DNA of 64,000 nt from NCBI GenBank assembly GCA_023014365.1, contig JAEBUN010000002.1, positions 1,922,001 through 1,986,000 on the forward strand, written 5' to 3'. The notes under the pieces are model-generated. The model was given only the letters and a program-made list of their open reading frames with translations. It ran no database searches and was not told the DNA's origin. The position numbers were made by a program, and so were the translations under genes. Of the stretch, positions 1 through 12,589 are shown piece by piece. The first letter of the stretch is position 1. Each line of letters opens with the position of its first letter. The DNA is from Lepiota brunneoincarnata (Eukaryota > Basidiomycota > Agaricomycetes > Agaricales > Agaricaceae).

Positions 1-65
1 GGCTGGGGTACGATGAAGCCCCTTCCAGGGACGAATTCAAAGGCAGTTGCGTTGAGTTTGCTCAT
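1..65 (-). CDS. N-terminus of a PAM2-motif protein (eRF3/Sup35-like?), cut by the left edge
   Basis: Reading from the ATG at 65 down to the window edge gives a frame beginning MSKLNATAFEFVPG followed by RGFIVPQ. This fits the PAM2 consensus (S-x-L-N-x-x-A-x-E-F-x-P), the peptide that binds the MLLE domain of poly(A)-binding protein. PAM2 at an extreme N-terminus followed by a G-x-F-x-x-P run resembles fungal translation termination factor eRF3, but other PAM2 proteins (Hbs1-like, ataxin-2-like, deadenylase factors) cannot be excluded from 21 codons. The gene is divergent from the SLA1 gene, with 116 bp between the two start codons. An alternative start at about 112, spliced through a short intron, would replace the initial MS with MIF. 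Confidence 0.5.
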   Translation of the reverse strand, partial: MSKLNATAFEFVPGRGFIVPQ

Positions 66-181
66 GGGGGAGATATGTCATTAAGAGGCTATCAGGGAAT
101 ACTTACAAGATCATCAGATCAGAATGCTCACGGCCTGGAATTAGCCGTGCTCTGCCCTTTCTCTCCGTTCCTCAACACGTT

Positions 182-3100
182 ATGCCTATAAACGACGCGG
201 ACCACTATCTTGCTGTACTCAAGGCCTCCTACGACTATTCCCCACAGTCAGATGACGAGATTGCCGTCAAGGAAGACCAGATTCTCTTCCTCATTGAGCG
301 GACAGACGAGGAGTAGGTTGCTGCGCCTGAAAGTCCATCTCATGTCTTAAATGTCCCTTCAGTTGGTGGAAGGTGAAGGTGAGGGGGGACTCCCAGGATG
401 CAGATACCCCAGTTGGCCTCATTCCCGCAGCCTATGTAGAACAGGCGAGCCCTCATTTACCACATCCCATGGAGTGGGAGCTGACGGTTTTGTAGGCAGA
501 GCATAGTCACCTCGTTAAAGCGCTCTATGACTACGAGGCCGCCGCCCCCGGAGAACTTACTGTCAGTGAAGATGATGTGCTCTTGGCGTTCGAGATGGAG
601 GAAGATTGGCTTCTGGTCCAGAGCCGGAAGGAGGGTGGAGGGGCAGGTTATGTCCCTGGCAATTATGTCGAGGAGACAGCTGAGGATACATCTCCTCCTG
701 CGCAGAAGATTATCGTCCCTCCTTCAGTGTGTCCCCACTTTCCCAGATATTGGCCGCTTTACTGACCATGCACAGGCACCTCGACCTGTCAGCGCTTACG
801 TAGACCCCGCCGACCGCGTGGCCGCGTCCAAAGTGACAGCCGACGACATCAAGACATGGTCGGTATCAGAGATGGATAAAAAGGGGAAGAAGAAGAAGGG
901 AACACTAGGGATTGGTAATGGGGCTGTCTTCTTTGCCAGTGAATCCGACAAGGTATGTCGATGTAGTATACCCAATTCTACTTGACACTCATATATTACC
1001 ATCCAGACTCCAGTTCAGAAATGGAGAACAAGCGACATCATTGACATATCCTCCGAGAAGTCCAAACATGTAGGAATTGAGATCGGGGGTGCTATGCCCA
1101 TCAGCCTCTTATTCAATGTTGGGTCCAAGGCTAGCGTCGAAGATATCGTTAATAAATTGGAATCATCTCGACAACTTGCCAAGCCTTCTTCTCAGGACTC
1201 TTCAGCTGGTGGGAGTGGCAATCGATTTGTTGCACCGCAAAAGAGTCCAGAAAAGGGCACTGTTAGGTTCTCAGCAGCCTCACCAACCATCATACCATCG
1301 AGGGAAACAGAGGAGGGAGAGCAGGGAGAGCAGGATGAGGAACAAGAACACCATCTTATCACTAACGGTCTGTTTGCTCCACCAAAGGGAATTGATGGCG
1401 AACCAGCTCTTGCGCTGTACGAATTCACAGCTGATGGAGATGATGAGCTTACTGTAACGGAGGGCGAGGAACTGCTGGTCATTGAGCGTGATGGCGATGA
1501 GTGGTGGAAGTGCCGGAATGCGCATGGGCTTGAAGGTGTTGTGCCTGCATCCTACCTGGAGCTCAGAACTCTTCCGTCGCGCTCAACCTCCAGAGCTCCC
1601 CCTTTAGAACAAGAAGAGGAGGATGAAGTACAAGTGCAAGAAGAGGACCTTTCAGCTGCAGTTGCTGCAAAAGCAGTCCAGGATGCAATGGATCGTGCAG
1701 AAGTGGAACGCCTTCAGCAAGAAGAGGAAGAGCGGGTTGCTGGGGAGCGGAAGAGACAGGAGGCTCAGCGGCGAGCACGGGAGGCTGCAGCGGCGGCAGA
1801 GGCTGAAAGACAGAAACGAAAAGAGGCTGCTGCTGCTGGTGCCAAGAAATCGCCTCCCCCTAGGTGAGTTATGGACAACTATGAAATCTCGTTCTAACTC
1901 ACACTAGCCGATGATAGGTCAGAGCCGAAGGAAGCTAGCTCCTCAGGTCGCAAGTCGCAGGAGGTTACTTGTATGTACTTTCTAATTGGATCCCTGCTGG
2001 AACATGAGCTCACAACGCTATGTAGTTCCCCCTGCAGACAAAGTGCGTACATGGCACGACAGGACAGGACAGTTTCGCGTCGATGCCGCGTTTTTAGGTT
2101 TTGCCAATGGCAAGCTAAGGCTGCACAAGATTAATGGGGTTATTGTCGAGGTACCCTCTGAGAAGATGTCGGTTGACGACATGAAGTATGTGGAAAAGCT
2201 GAGCAAAAAGCCATCGCGACCTTCATCATCTAGCCAACGAGTCTCCGAAGATGATATACCTCTTGGACATCTCCAGAACTCCGTTGCTCCTCCTTCCAAA
2301 GCTCAAGTTATTCCTCCGAAAAAAGGCCCTAAAATTGATTGGTTTGACTTCTTCCTCTCAGCCGGGTGCGATATGGACGACTGCACCCGCTACGCATCTG
2401 CCTTTGAGCGCGATAAGATCGATGAATCCATCATACCGGATATCACCGATTCCACGATGCGTTCGCTTGGGCTTCGAGAGGGTGATATCATCCGGGTGAG
2501 GAAGGCCATTGAAGGAAGGAAGCCTGGTGAGAATATGGAGAAACCCAGCGCATATGTTCAGGAACAAATGCGTCGGGATGAAGAGTTGGCCCGCCAGCTG
2601 CAAGCCCAGGAAAATGTTGGAGGATCCGCACGCAGCCCTGCTCCAAATTTGTTTGCTGGTCCAGGTGGCATTTTGAAAAATCGCCGCGGGAGATTGCCGC
2701 TGACGAAGACATTGCCCACGAATGTTGACCTCAATGCGCTTTCTTCTGTGTCAGAGCAAATACAGCGCACAAGCTCGCCTCAGGCCATCAGCCCGTCCAG
2801 TGCTCGTCCGGGCTCTGCTCCAGCGCCGGCAGCCAGGTCGGGTTCAACGCCCACACCTGCGACAACTAATGCTAGCGGATTTGAGGATGATGCTTGGGCT
2901 GTTCGACCAAGCTCAGCGAAACCAACTGTCAGTTCATCACCAGCTGCACCGGCTCCATCACAGCCAAAAGCAACAACGCCCCCAGCACCATCAGCGAGCG
3001 CGCCGCCTGCAACAACCAACATCACGTCTGCTCCTGCCCCAGTTCCAAATGCCCCAACTCTCACGCCAACTACTACCGCCACAGCTTCCGAAGGACTCGC

Positions 3101-4132
3101 AAGGACCACTGAATCCGATATCTTTGATCAACTAGCACGTCTCAGCCAACTCCGTCAAACGACCCCCCAACTGCCTGTGCTTCAACAAACCACCCAGTCG
3201 CCCCCTGCTACTACTCCTACTCTTGCCCCACCAAGTTTCTCAGCAGGTCTCGGCTTGGGTACCTCCCCACTGCCGATGGGGCAGGCACTAACGGCCCAAC
3301 AGGCGGGCCTCCTCCAACCCCCCGTCTCACCTCAACCTCAATCCCAACTCCAGACTCAGCTCCAGCTTCAACCTCAGCTCCAGTCCCAACCAACATATAA
3401 CGGCCCTCGAGGTCCATTCGCCCCAGTACCGACCAACCAGGCTCTTCTTCAGCCTCTTATTCCCACTCAGACAGGGTTCAACAGTTTTATTCCGACTCGA
3501 CCCAACAATAATAATACATCGCCTTTCCAAATTCAATTTTCCCCACCGCAATTCATTGGGAGTCAGACTGCTGGTTTACAAAATGCTGTGTCGCAGCCTC
3601 TAATGACCAACCCTACTGGAATCCCGTCGGCCTATGGTGCTTCACCGTTTGGTTCGGGGTCGACATTCCAGCCGAGTAACGCCTTCAGTCCAGTGGTCGC
3701 CCGTAAGTTTGACTGGGTTTACCATCATCCTTGGTTGTCCTGAAGTCCGTGTTTTCTGAACAGAACCCACTGGGGTATTTGCCCAGTCACCATTTAATAA
3801 TCCACCTTCGCCTCCTCCTGTCCCGCCCTTGCCTTCATCAGCTTCCAATGTCCAGAGCACTTCTCCTGCTAATGTCTTTGCGTCCATGAAATCTGGGACC
3901 TTTGCCAAGGACGAAGATAATAGTAGCCCTCAACCTTCTGGTGAGTACATGCATCGTTCTGTTGCTCGGTACCCTCATATCAGTATTATTCGCTGGCAGA
4001 CAAGTACAATGCCCTAAGGCCAAGTGAGCCTCGTCTTTCCAGCGTTGTGGCCCTCGCTCTTTCTGATGTTTTTATCTAGATGTCACACTGCAACAGACAG
4101 GGTGGGGATATGGAGGACACTCTGGATTCTAG
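182..4132 (+). CDS. SLA1: Actin cytoskeleton/endocytosis adaptor SLA1
   Basis: Multi-exon gene (about ten exons, about 1150 residues) read from the ATG at 182 to the TAG at 4130-4132. Visible in order: an SH3 domain starting ALKASYDYS-like near the N-terminus, a second SH3 (LVKALYDYEA, about residue 75), a SLA1-type segment with VQKWRTSDIID, a third SH3 (LALYEFTADGDDELTV, WWKCRNAHG), a Glu/Arg-rich coiled stretch, the SHD1 domain (VRTWHDRTGQFRVDAAFLGF), a SAM-like SHD2 (WFDFFLSAGCDMDDCTRYA), then a long Pro/Gln/Thr-rich tail. Sla1 family proteins link endocytic cargo (NPFxD binding through SHD1), clathrin and Las17/WASP at cortical actin patches. The tail has no clear repeats of the yeast LxxQxTG type, apart from LQQTGWGYGG at the very end. 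The second intron (445-495) starts GC instead of GT. The final exon is only 53 nt. Confidence 0.93.
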
Positions 4133-4270
4133 CATGGGATTGACTGTTTGGTTTTTGGGCCCCCCTTATATATAATCAGTTTCCATCGTTCAGTTTTCCC
4201 CTAACATCCACTGGACAACCCTACAATGATGAAATATGCTACAGTGTTCGTGAAGACAAGGGAAATAGAA

Positions 4271-7200
4271 TCAAGATGAAGGCTTCTCTATAATGCCTTG
4301 TGCCACACCGACACGGAGGAGGTACGTCCGCAGTGCCTGCCGGATTTCTGGTGCGATGTCACGAGCAAGGAGTTCTGTCGCCAGAGGATAAATGGCAGGC
4401 ATATAACGCGAAAACTAGAGGAAAGAATTGGATTATTCCCTAGCATGTGAACTGAGATATGCTCACTGCTTTGTCATCCAGGCGACTAAGGCCATCCAGA
4501 ATTTCTGCTACAACTGGTGTCCAAGCGGCGATGTTCTTGCTCTGTGTGTCAGCCTTAAGTCTGTTATAATCTTGAAGGACACCAAGTCCGAGTCTGAATG
4601 AGTAGCGGTAAGGATTAACATACTGTGGGTCTAAAAGGGGGCATAGAACGCACGGCAAAAGTCGTTCTGCGATTTGGGGACGTGCAGCAAAGTGGTCTGG
4701 TCTAGTATCATAATACATGCGAAGGAGGACATGAACCAGTGTTGCAGCACTGCTTGACTCCTGTTTCAGGAGGTTTGGGAGATGCTTCATGAAGCCTAGG
4801 AGTATATCATGAGGACCGCGCAGTCGCACTCGAAGCTTGTGTCGTACTGCCTACTTACCAACTTTCCAAAGTCCGGTGCGGAGTTCCTTATCATCGTTAA
4901 ATGACCTTGCAAATTGATAGCTGTGGTCCAGCACTCCCATGAGGCGAAGTAATTGATCGGGGGGAATGGTATTGTAAACATCGTTATTGCGGAGGAGTTC
5001 GTTTGTCATTTCGATGAGCAGCAGTTGCAGGACACACTTGACGATAATTTGCCTGAATATTCTGCGTCGTGCTGCCAGTGGGTTTTGCACTTCAGTTTTA
5101 ACATGTTCATTAGTGGGGGATAGGGGTGCGGGGAGAATAGTCAATCCGTTTGTTTCTGTCGAACCTTGTTAAACCTAATTCACCTACGTCAACAAAACAT
5201 CTCACCTGGCGATGCCTCGGCAGGTTCTGCCGAACTGTCGATTTCGACCCGCAGACTATCGTCGAACAGCTGATAAGGAGTGGTTGTTCTGAACAGCTTC
5301 ACAAAACACGTCGTCACACGCTCCCACCGGGCGGAGCTGAGCTTCCCAACATTCCTTTCAAGGAATTGTTGCAAACACGATGTACCCAGCCGTGCCAGTG
5401 TGTCGTTTTCTGAAAAGGAATTGATTGGCCGCGTACTTCTCAAACAAAACACTTACCTTGGCATACGCAGACACATAAGAGATCCAGGAGCCCATCGAGG
5501 GAGCGTTCCAGGATATCGAAGTGGTATGTGTACAGGTCGATGAGGTCACGAAGCGCTTGGATCATGGTGGTCTGTAGCCAGACGCTCATATCCTCCTGCG
5601 TATTGAAGCGTGACATGTCTTGGCTGGATTTGAGAACGGCAAAGATCGGGAACAGTAGCTCTTGGCAAACCGTATCCCAAAATGCCGCGGGAAAGTTGTG
5701 ACCATGCGTTTTGAGAGTGGTGAATAACGAATCAAGCGCCCTCAAAAGATATGAGCACTCAAATAAAGGAGTATATAAAAAGCGATGTTGTCACTCACAA
5801 TCGCCTAACCTCCAAGTCTTCTCCGTTCATGAATAATGTCGTAAAACCCAAACAAAACAGGAAACCAGAACCGAATCATTCCATCGTCCATAGTCGAGGT
5901 GTTATTCAATGACAGGGAACATTCTGGGCATTCCAACATAACTGGAATGACACCGCGCAACATCGCAATGGCGAGAAGACTGATTTTCTGGTATTTGCTG
6001 ACCTTGCAAAACTCCGTAATGCAGACAGTTAGGTCGGCAAGTGCTCCGTAGCGAACAATAGCGGCGAAGTGCTCCTTGTTCAGTCGTGTAATAATCTCAA
6101 AGGCGGAGCTCGCGATGCGTTCCGTCAAAACCTTTGAAGCTGCGGAGAAGACACCAAACATGGTACGCCAGCCGGATCGCATGTTTTGGACACGAGCCTG
6201 AATCATCTGCTGCAAACATTGAAGCACCTGTAACAGCATGTTAGTGCGTTATTTTACCACGGATCTACTGCGATTACCAGGTCTCTAATCTCGGGATTTT
6301 GATTATGAACCATTGTATACTCGAAGGGTTTAAGGAAATCTTTTTGAAACTTAAAATGCGGCAATTCTTCTTTTTCCAAGAAGCGCATAGCCAGTTGTCG
6401 AAGAGAGTCCAGTGCGAAAAAGCCAACATGAGGGTTGTTGTGACAGCATACCTACACAAGCAAATGAATAAGCAAATGGATGCTCAAATTGAAAGGCTGC
6501 CGACCTGATTAAAGTGCTCTCCAAGAATCTCCCACATGTTGGACCACTCGATACGGATTCGGTTCATGTTATAGTACGAAATCTCGACGAGCTTCTGCAA
6601 ACTGAAAAGGCGGGGTTGCTGCGATAAACCCGAGGATTGGATTTCTTCCCAAGACACATCACTAAGTGCCTGCACGAAATCCACGATTGCGGTCTCCACA
6701 CTCCATCAGTCAAATTATCCAACTCGAAGAGAGAACACCTACTCCCGACAAGTAATGACTTAGAGAGAATACCATATCAGCCGCAACCGTAATATGGGTT
6801 GATCGGCTTTCATTTGCCAGTTCTTCATTTGGCAGCTTCTTCGAGCGGCTGGTTTCAAAAATAAGAATGAGGCTGATGGAATTATAGCCATGTTAGCTCA
6901 CCCCTTCTTCCCTGACTCTGGAAGTTCCACACCACCACTGATCAGCTGCATGCGCTCGAGCTGGCTAACGCATGTCAACACCTCATGCCATGACCCCTTG
7001 AGGTTGTTGCCTTCTGTCACAGCGACGTCCAGCAAAGCCTTTATAGCTTCCATGTTTTTCGCCTTCATCTCCCCGAGGTTATTAAGGAAAGTGAATTTAG
7101 CGAGGGTCGTGACGAATGCGTTGCGTTGCAGTTCCAAATCGAAGAAACAAACGAGCTTGATGGAGTTCTTGAAACCATCCAAACACAGCTCGACAATTTC

Positions 7201-10200
7201 CAAGTCGTCGGTATCTTGGAGTGGACCCGAAAGACCAGCGAGGAAAGGTATCCAAGCGACCTCAAACATGGGGCGAACATGTATAAAGTGAGAGGCGCTA
7301 AAGAACTGGTCGCCGCTCTTCACCCCTTTGCGTTGTGAACGCATCAAAGTGCGAAAAAGGGCCTAGGCACGATACTGTCAGGAGAGTAGACGTAGACAGC
7401 ACATCGCCATGGATTTACCTCAGTCTTGGTGGCAATTCCATTTGATTGCATAACATAGGCTTCCCTTTGCAAGTCTCGTCCCACATTGGCGATCGCGTTT
7501 GCAAGACCTGGCGTTGGAGGGACTGTGGGAAGAATAGCCTCAACTTCATCCTTCATCCTAATCTCGTTGTTGACAATGTCATCAAAGATTCCCGACAATA
7601 ACTCCTCTGGGAGGTCACCATTGTCATTGATGCCGCGGTTGTTCTTCAAGAAATCTGCTTTTGTCATACGTTTCTTCACCTGGGGATTGTGTGCGTCCGT
7701 ATTAAGCAAAATCACAGAGTATGCAAGAACATAAGCGGAATCTGCGAGCGAGTAGATCAGCACAATTCATGGCATTTAGTTTGCACTCAACTTACCCGCA
7801 TTTGCAAAGGGCGTCTTGGAGTTGCCAGCGATATAGCAATCGGCGAACTTGAGCATGTAACGATCAATCTTTTGCGCTTCTCCAGGAAGTCGAAATGACT
7901 GTAAGAACACACGAAGCGCATCCACGAAAGGTAGGTCACGGAAATCAAGCTGATCGACAAATGCATGCATGATGGCGATGTTTTCCTCATCACTAACTTT
8001 ATTAATGATGCTGTAGAACCAACAGCGCGCACACACTTACCCTTCACCAAGGTATTCTCCAATCATAGCCTTGTTCAAACCATCTGTAGTCAACAGGAAT
8101 TTAGCGATGTCGGCAGGCGAGCGGGTTGGGATAAAGCCATTTTCAAGAAGAAATTCAATCCCCTATGATAGGCGGTGAGCAGATAAGATGAAACTGTTAC
8201 CAACCAGGAGCAGACCTTCTTGGGCTTGAAGTTAAACTTCTTGATGCCCTCTAAAAGGGTCGTCTTCTTCTGTTTTGCGCTCTCGAACCGCGTGGGATCA
8301 TCAACAAGCTCGGGGGTTGATTGCCTTAGCGTTTCTGAACTTGCAACTGAGAGCCGGTCTCCTGACCCCTCCGAGACGGCGGTTTCATGTTTGATGTCAT
8401 CGCCAGCTTGAGAACGAGCTGAAGCAATCTGGGCGTCGTCGGTGGACTTACCAACCGCGACGCCCCAAGCAACAAGGGAACGCAACACCGAAACCAAACA
8501 TTCAATACCTTGGCGTCGAAGCTGTCCTTCAGATAGGCCCATCATTGATGTATCCAAGCTGCCGGATACTGCCAAAACAGAGTTTCCCAGTGAGGCGGAA
8601 ACATTCGATGCCGAATTCTTCGGGGTAGGACCCAGCGCTGGACTTGAGGGTTCTGTGCCCTTCTGATGAAGGGCGGATATCGGCATGGATGCAAATTTAG
8701 AAATAATGTTAATGAGACTGGAGGGACTCGGTTAGAGACCCCAGAAGTCAATAAACTGGAAAAAGCCCACTGTTCGTAGATGTTATCCGCAGCGTCACTA
8801 TCGCAATCGTAATTGAGGTAAGTTTCCACGAGTGTCTGGGGATCTTGGCATAAACGCGACACCATGCCCAAAATAACAGCCTTCTGCTTGAGTGTGGAAG
8901 TTCGCATCTCAAGAACAGGCATGAAAACCTCGTGCAACAGGACTTCGATCTCTTTCTGTTCAAGGATTTAGTTGTTGTTTTGAGGGGAGAGATACGGTTG
9001 AGTATTCACCTTAAGCTTGGTTCGCATCCCAGATAAAACCCGCCAGAAGATCTCAACACTGATTTCAAAAACCTGGGGCACTGGGCTGACGGCATTACGA
9101 CTCAAACAGAGGCAGAGATGTTGATTGACAGCTTGAACAAAGGTCATTGGCTCATTCTGAGAGTTCGAGTAAATGATGGCGGTAGGGTCCACAAAGAGTG
9201 GCATATGGGAGTTGAGAATAGTCAATACCAGATGGAGGGAGAGCGACTTAGATCGCATGGGATGCGACTTGGGATCACGTTCGCTTGGAATCAAGTTTGT
9301 AAACCACAAAGATTGGTACGATAACGAGAACGAACCTTTCCGTGTTCAGTGGCTTCATGGTGAGCTTACAGAGAGCCCGGAAGACTAAGTAAGCATCTTT
9401 AACGAATAGGTCCCGTTGATTGAGTTTGTGGACCCCGTAATTGAGCTCAAGCGAGTCGCCAATTTCAGTTGACTCGACTCTGCGAATTGATCTGAGGAAA
9501 ACAGTGGTATAGTGGAGGTGGGTATCTATACTCACCCCTGCCCTGCTTGCACATTCTGAGAACCGTTATCACCCACTCCAGTAATATCACCTAGTGGCGG
9601 CGACAAGGACGCCGCAGGTTCTCCGGACTCGCTCGCTTCTCCATCGGCATTTCTAGAGCCGTTAGCGAGCTGAGAAGTACCGCCCGAGGGGTCCTGCAGT
9701 AAAAGAACTCCGGCTGGAGGCTGCAAAACTTTGGGGGTCACTCGATGGTGTTGGAGGTTCCCGGGTAGACTTTATATCGCTAGTGGTCTTGCAACGAGTG
9801 AAAATATGGTGAACCATTTGGGTAAGGCCACCTTGGGCAACCATCTGGTTGACGGGATCACTGCTCAACAAGAAGACATTGTAGACGGTGCGGACTGTTT
9901 TCAGTAGAGAGGAATGATGTACAAAGACGACAGGGGAGAGAACCAATGCAAGAAGCGCCTTCACAATCTGCAATGAGACCGTTTCTGGAGTCGTCTCAGC
10001 ATGGCAAGCAGTTATGGTATGAACGACCAAATCGACCAAAGACGGCTGTGGAATATTAATTTGTGATGTTTGGCCGGTCGAGTTGCGTCCACTTGGATGA
10101 GGAGAAGGTGGTGGTGATGGCATTCCGTGCGCCACGTAAACGTCATCCTCAGCGAAGAAAGAGTAGGAAATGAGCTTGGAGATGCAATCCAGACTGGCAA

Positions 10201-10870
10201 TCATGAGTTTTTCGGTCTTCGTCTCGCAGGCCAGGCGAAGACACTCCAATATATCCCGTGGGTGATCGCTCGCCTTATTTGAGCGAATGAGTTCGAGAGC
10301 TCGTTGGGTGCTCTCGCGCAAAGGGGTAGATCGTTTGGCTTCCTTGGATGCTATAATAGTCTCCAATGCTGACGCGACGAGTACAATAGACACATTATTG
10401 CCCTTTGACATTGTGAACGACCTTTTGTGACTTGATGAGGTCACGGCGCTCGATTGTGAAGATGTATGAGGACGTTTTTCATCGTGCTCGGGCACAGGAG
10501 GAGGAACGGACGGGAATTCGGCAGAAGACCGTAAGATATCCCCAAAGTAGTCCTTCTTTGGAGGCACCGGAAGTGCATCCTTATCCTCGAGTTCTTCGTT
10601 TGTTAGAATCGCAGAGTCGGGAGAGATATTTGGAGACTCTTTTGTCTGTGGTTCTTCCACTGGTAGAGCATCGCCCAGGGTGCTTACATTGTCAGCTGCC
10701 GTGTAATCCTCTTTTATTCCATGCGCATCACCTGAGGGTTCAGCCAACTCAGCCTCTACGCTGTCGACCTGCAAAACGGGAGGTGCTGCGCAGGTTTCTG
10801 AGAGGCTTTCTACTACGTGGTTGGCGGAAATCTCGTTTCGCGGTGCGGGTCGTGTGGTGTCCCCCTCCAT
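4271..10870 (-). CDS. SEC7: Large Arf guanine-nucleotide exchange factor, SEC7/BIG family
   Basis: Intron-rich gene of about 6.6 kb. The N-terminal exon starts [14 protein letters not shown] at 10870 and the last codons read IEKPSS before the TGA at 4271. In order: an N-terminal DCB region, the HUS box with [15 protein letters not shown] (about 8770-8830), then the catalytic Sec7 domain (about 7450-8050) with the glutamic finger in [13 protein letters not shown] and the motif [21 protein letters not shown] repeat regions run to the C-terminus. The Sec7 domain loads GTP on Arf at the trans-Golgi network and is needed for vesicle budding. HUS, Sec7 and the long HDS tail together fit the SEC7/BIG1 class rather than GBF1/Gea. 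An upstream in-frame ATG at 10969 exists, but the sequence before 10870 is less protein-like. The gene is divergent from deoxyhypusine synthase with a 210 bp shared upstream region. Confidence 0.93.
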
Positions 10871-11080
10871 TTGAAGGACGAGTCGGCCGTACAGTCGTTG
10901 CGCCCTACTTTGCTGTGAGTCGCAGCTACACTGAGTCTTGAAAGTGGTCCTCGACGCCCTATACTCCAATTTCTGTCGCCATCACGTGCCTGCGTGCCCA
11001 ATGATCCTCTGCAATTCCCGTTTTCGTATTTATTTATGTAAGAGCCAGATAAATTTACTTGCCCTCCCCCTTTTCGGATA

Positions 11081-12439
11081 ATGGCGTCGCCCCAGAAAGT
11101 CGCACCTCCGGACGCGTCCGCCGCCATCCTTAAGACCTCAGAGGCGGTACCGGACTCAGCCACATCCGTCCAAGGACCACGGTTCGACAGGTCATACAAT
11201 CTCCAGGAGTTCCTTGCCTCTTATCACCGGATCGGCTTTCAGGCAACAAGTCTCTCAAGGGCAATTGAAGTCGTTGAACGCATGGTACGTTCCAGGTCCC
11301 TCCGTCTATTGAAAATTCCAGGCTTAGCTTCCTTAGCGAACATGGCGGCTGTCAGACGACGACCCTACCGAAAATGAACCCGATGAGTACCTCGACCCAG
11401 AAACTCGAAAAAATACACGTTGCAAAGTCTTCCTTGGCTATACATCCAATCTCATCTCATCAGGCCTGAGAGAAGTGATTCATTACCTCGTCAAACACAA
11501 GCATGTTTCCGTCTTAGTAACTACGGCAGGGGGCATCGAGGAAGACTTCATCAAGTGCATCGGGGACACTTACCTTGCAGACTTTAACCTTGATGGTGCA
11601 GATCTGCGGAGACGTGGCATGAACCGTATAGGCAACCTCGTTGTGCCCAATAACAATTATTGCAAGTTTGAGGACTGGCTAACACCAATTCTCGACACCA
11701 TGCTCGCAGAACAAAAGGAGACTGGATATGTCTGGACACCAAGCTCCTTCATCCGGCGGCTTGGAAAAGAAATAAACAACGAGGATTCTGTTTACTATTG
11801 GGCCTATAAAGTAAAACCGAATTCTTTTCGACGCCCAAAGCCATCTCAAACGAGTCTAGAATGATATTCCTGTATTCTGCCCTGCCCTCACGGACGGTTC
11901 AATTGGCGACATGCTATATTTCCACTCCTTCAAGAGCCCTGGGTTTATTCTTGATATCGTTCAAGACATCCGCACCCTAAACGAGCTTGCACGAGAGTCG
12001 CGCAAAGCGGGTATGATCGTGTTGGGCGGCGGCGTCTGCAAACACCAAATCGCCAACGCCATGTTGATCGTGAGCACGATTTGATAATTAAAGCTAGGTT
12101 TGATTCCCATTCCATCAGCGCAATGGGGCCGACTACTCTGTATTTATCGTAAGCTCTCCTTCTCGCGGAAACCATAATTCAAATTAATATCCTCACAGAA
12201 CACAGGACAAGAATTCGATGGTTCGGACTCCGGTGCTCGGCCGGACGAAGCTGTCTCTTGGGGAAAGATTCGGGCTGGAGCGGAAGCCGTGAAGGTAGGG
12301 AAATTCCGCGTCGAGGGAACCCACGAACTCAGTCCGTGTCTAGGTCTTTGCGGACGCCACACTGGTCTTTCCTATGCTTGTAGCAGCTACCTTTGCAAAG
12401 GCGGACTGGATTGAAAAAGAGCAGGCGAAGCCGAGCTAA
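11081..12439 (+). CDS. DYS1: Deoxyhypusine synthase
   Basis: Spliced gene with about six exons. It transfers the aminobutyl group of spermidine, using NAD, to one lysine of eIF5A, the first step of hypusine formation in the cytosol. Seen in order: [20 protein letters not shown] near the N-terminus, [19 protein letters not shown], the NAD-site stretch [29 protein letters not shown], then after an intron [30 protein letters not shown], and after two more introns [20 protein letters not shown] followed by WGKIR. The lysine in WGKIR is the residue that forms the enzyme-substrate imine. The C-terminus reads [21 protein letters not shown] and ends EQAKPS. The length is normal for the family and all catalytic segments are intact. 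It converges on the 14-3-3 gene, with 150 bp between stop codons. Confidence 0.95.
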
Positions 12440-12589
12440 GCGAAAGCGCAATGTCATGGCCATCGTTGCAATGTTACATTAAACTATTTCTAATCCCTGG
12501 AGATGGCCTAATCACGATGGCCTGTCGAAGAAACCGAAGATATATTCCAAAACTATCCCAACGATCCTCCAGAACTGTCCCATGAATAT

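Noticed and set aside
2780..3109. Minus-strand Ala/Gly/Val-rich ORF opposite SLA1
   Set aside because: Shadow of the Pro/Thr/Ala-rich tail of SLA1; low-complexity composition explains it.
10432..10941. 169-codon plus-strand ORF opposite the SEC7 N-terminus
   Set aside because: Antisense shadow of the first SEC7 exon; no independent support.
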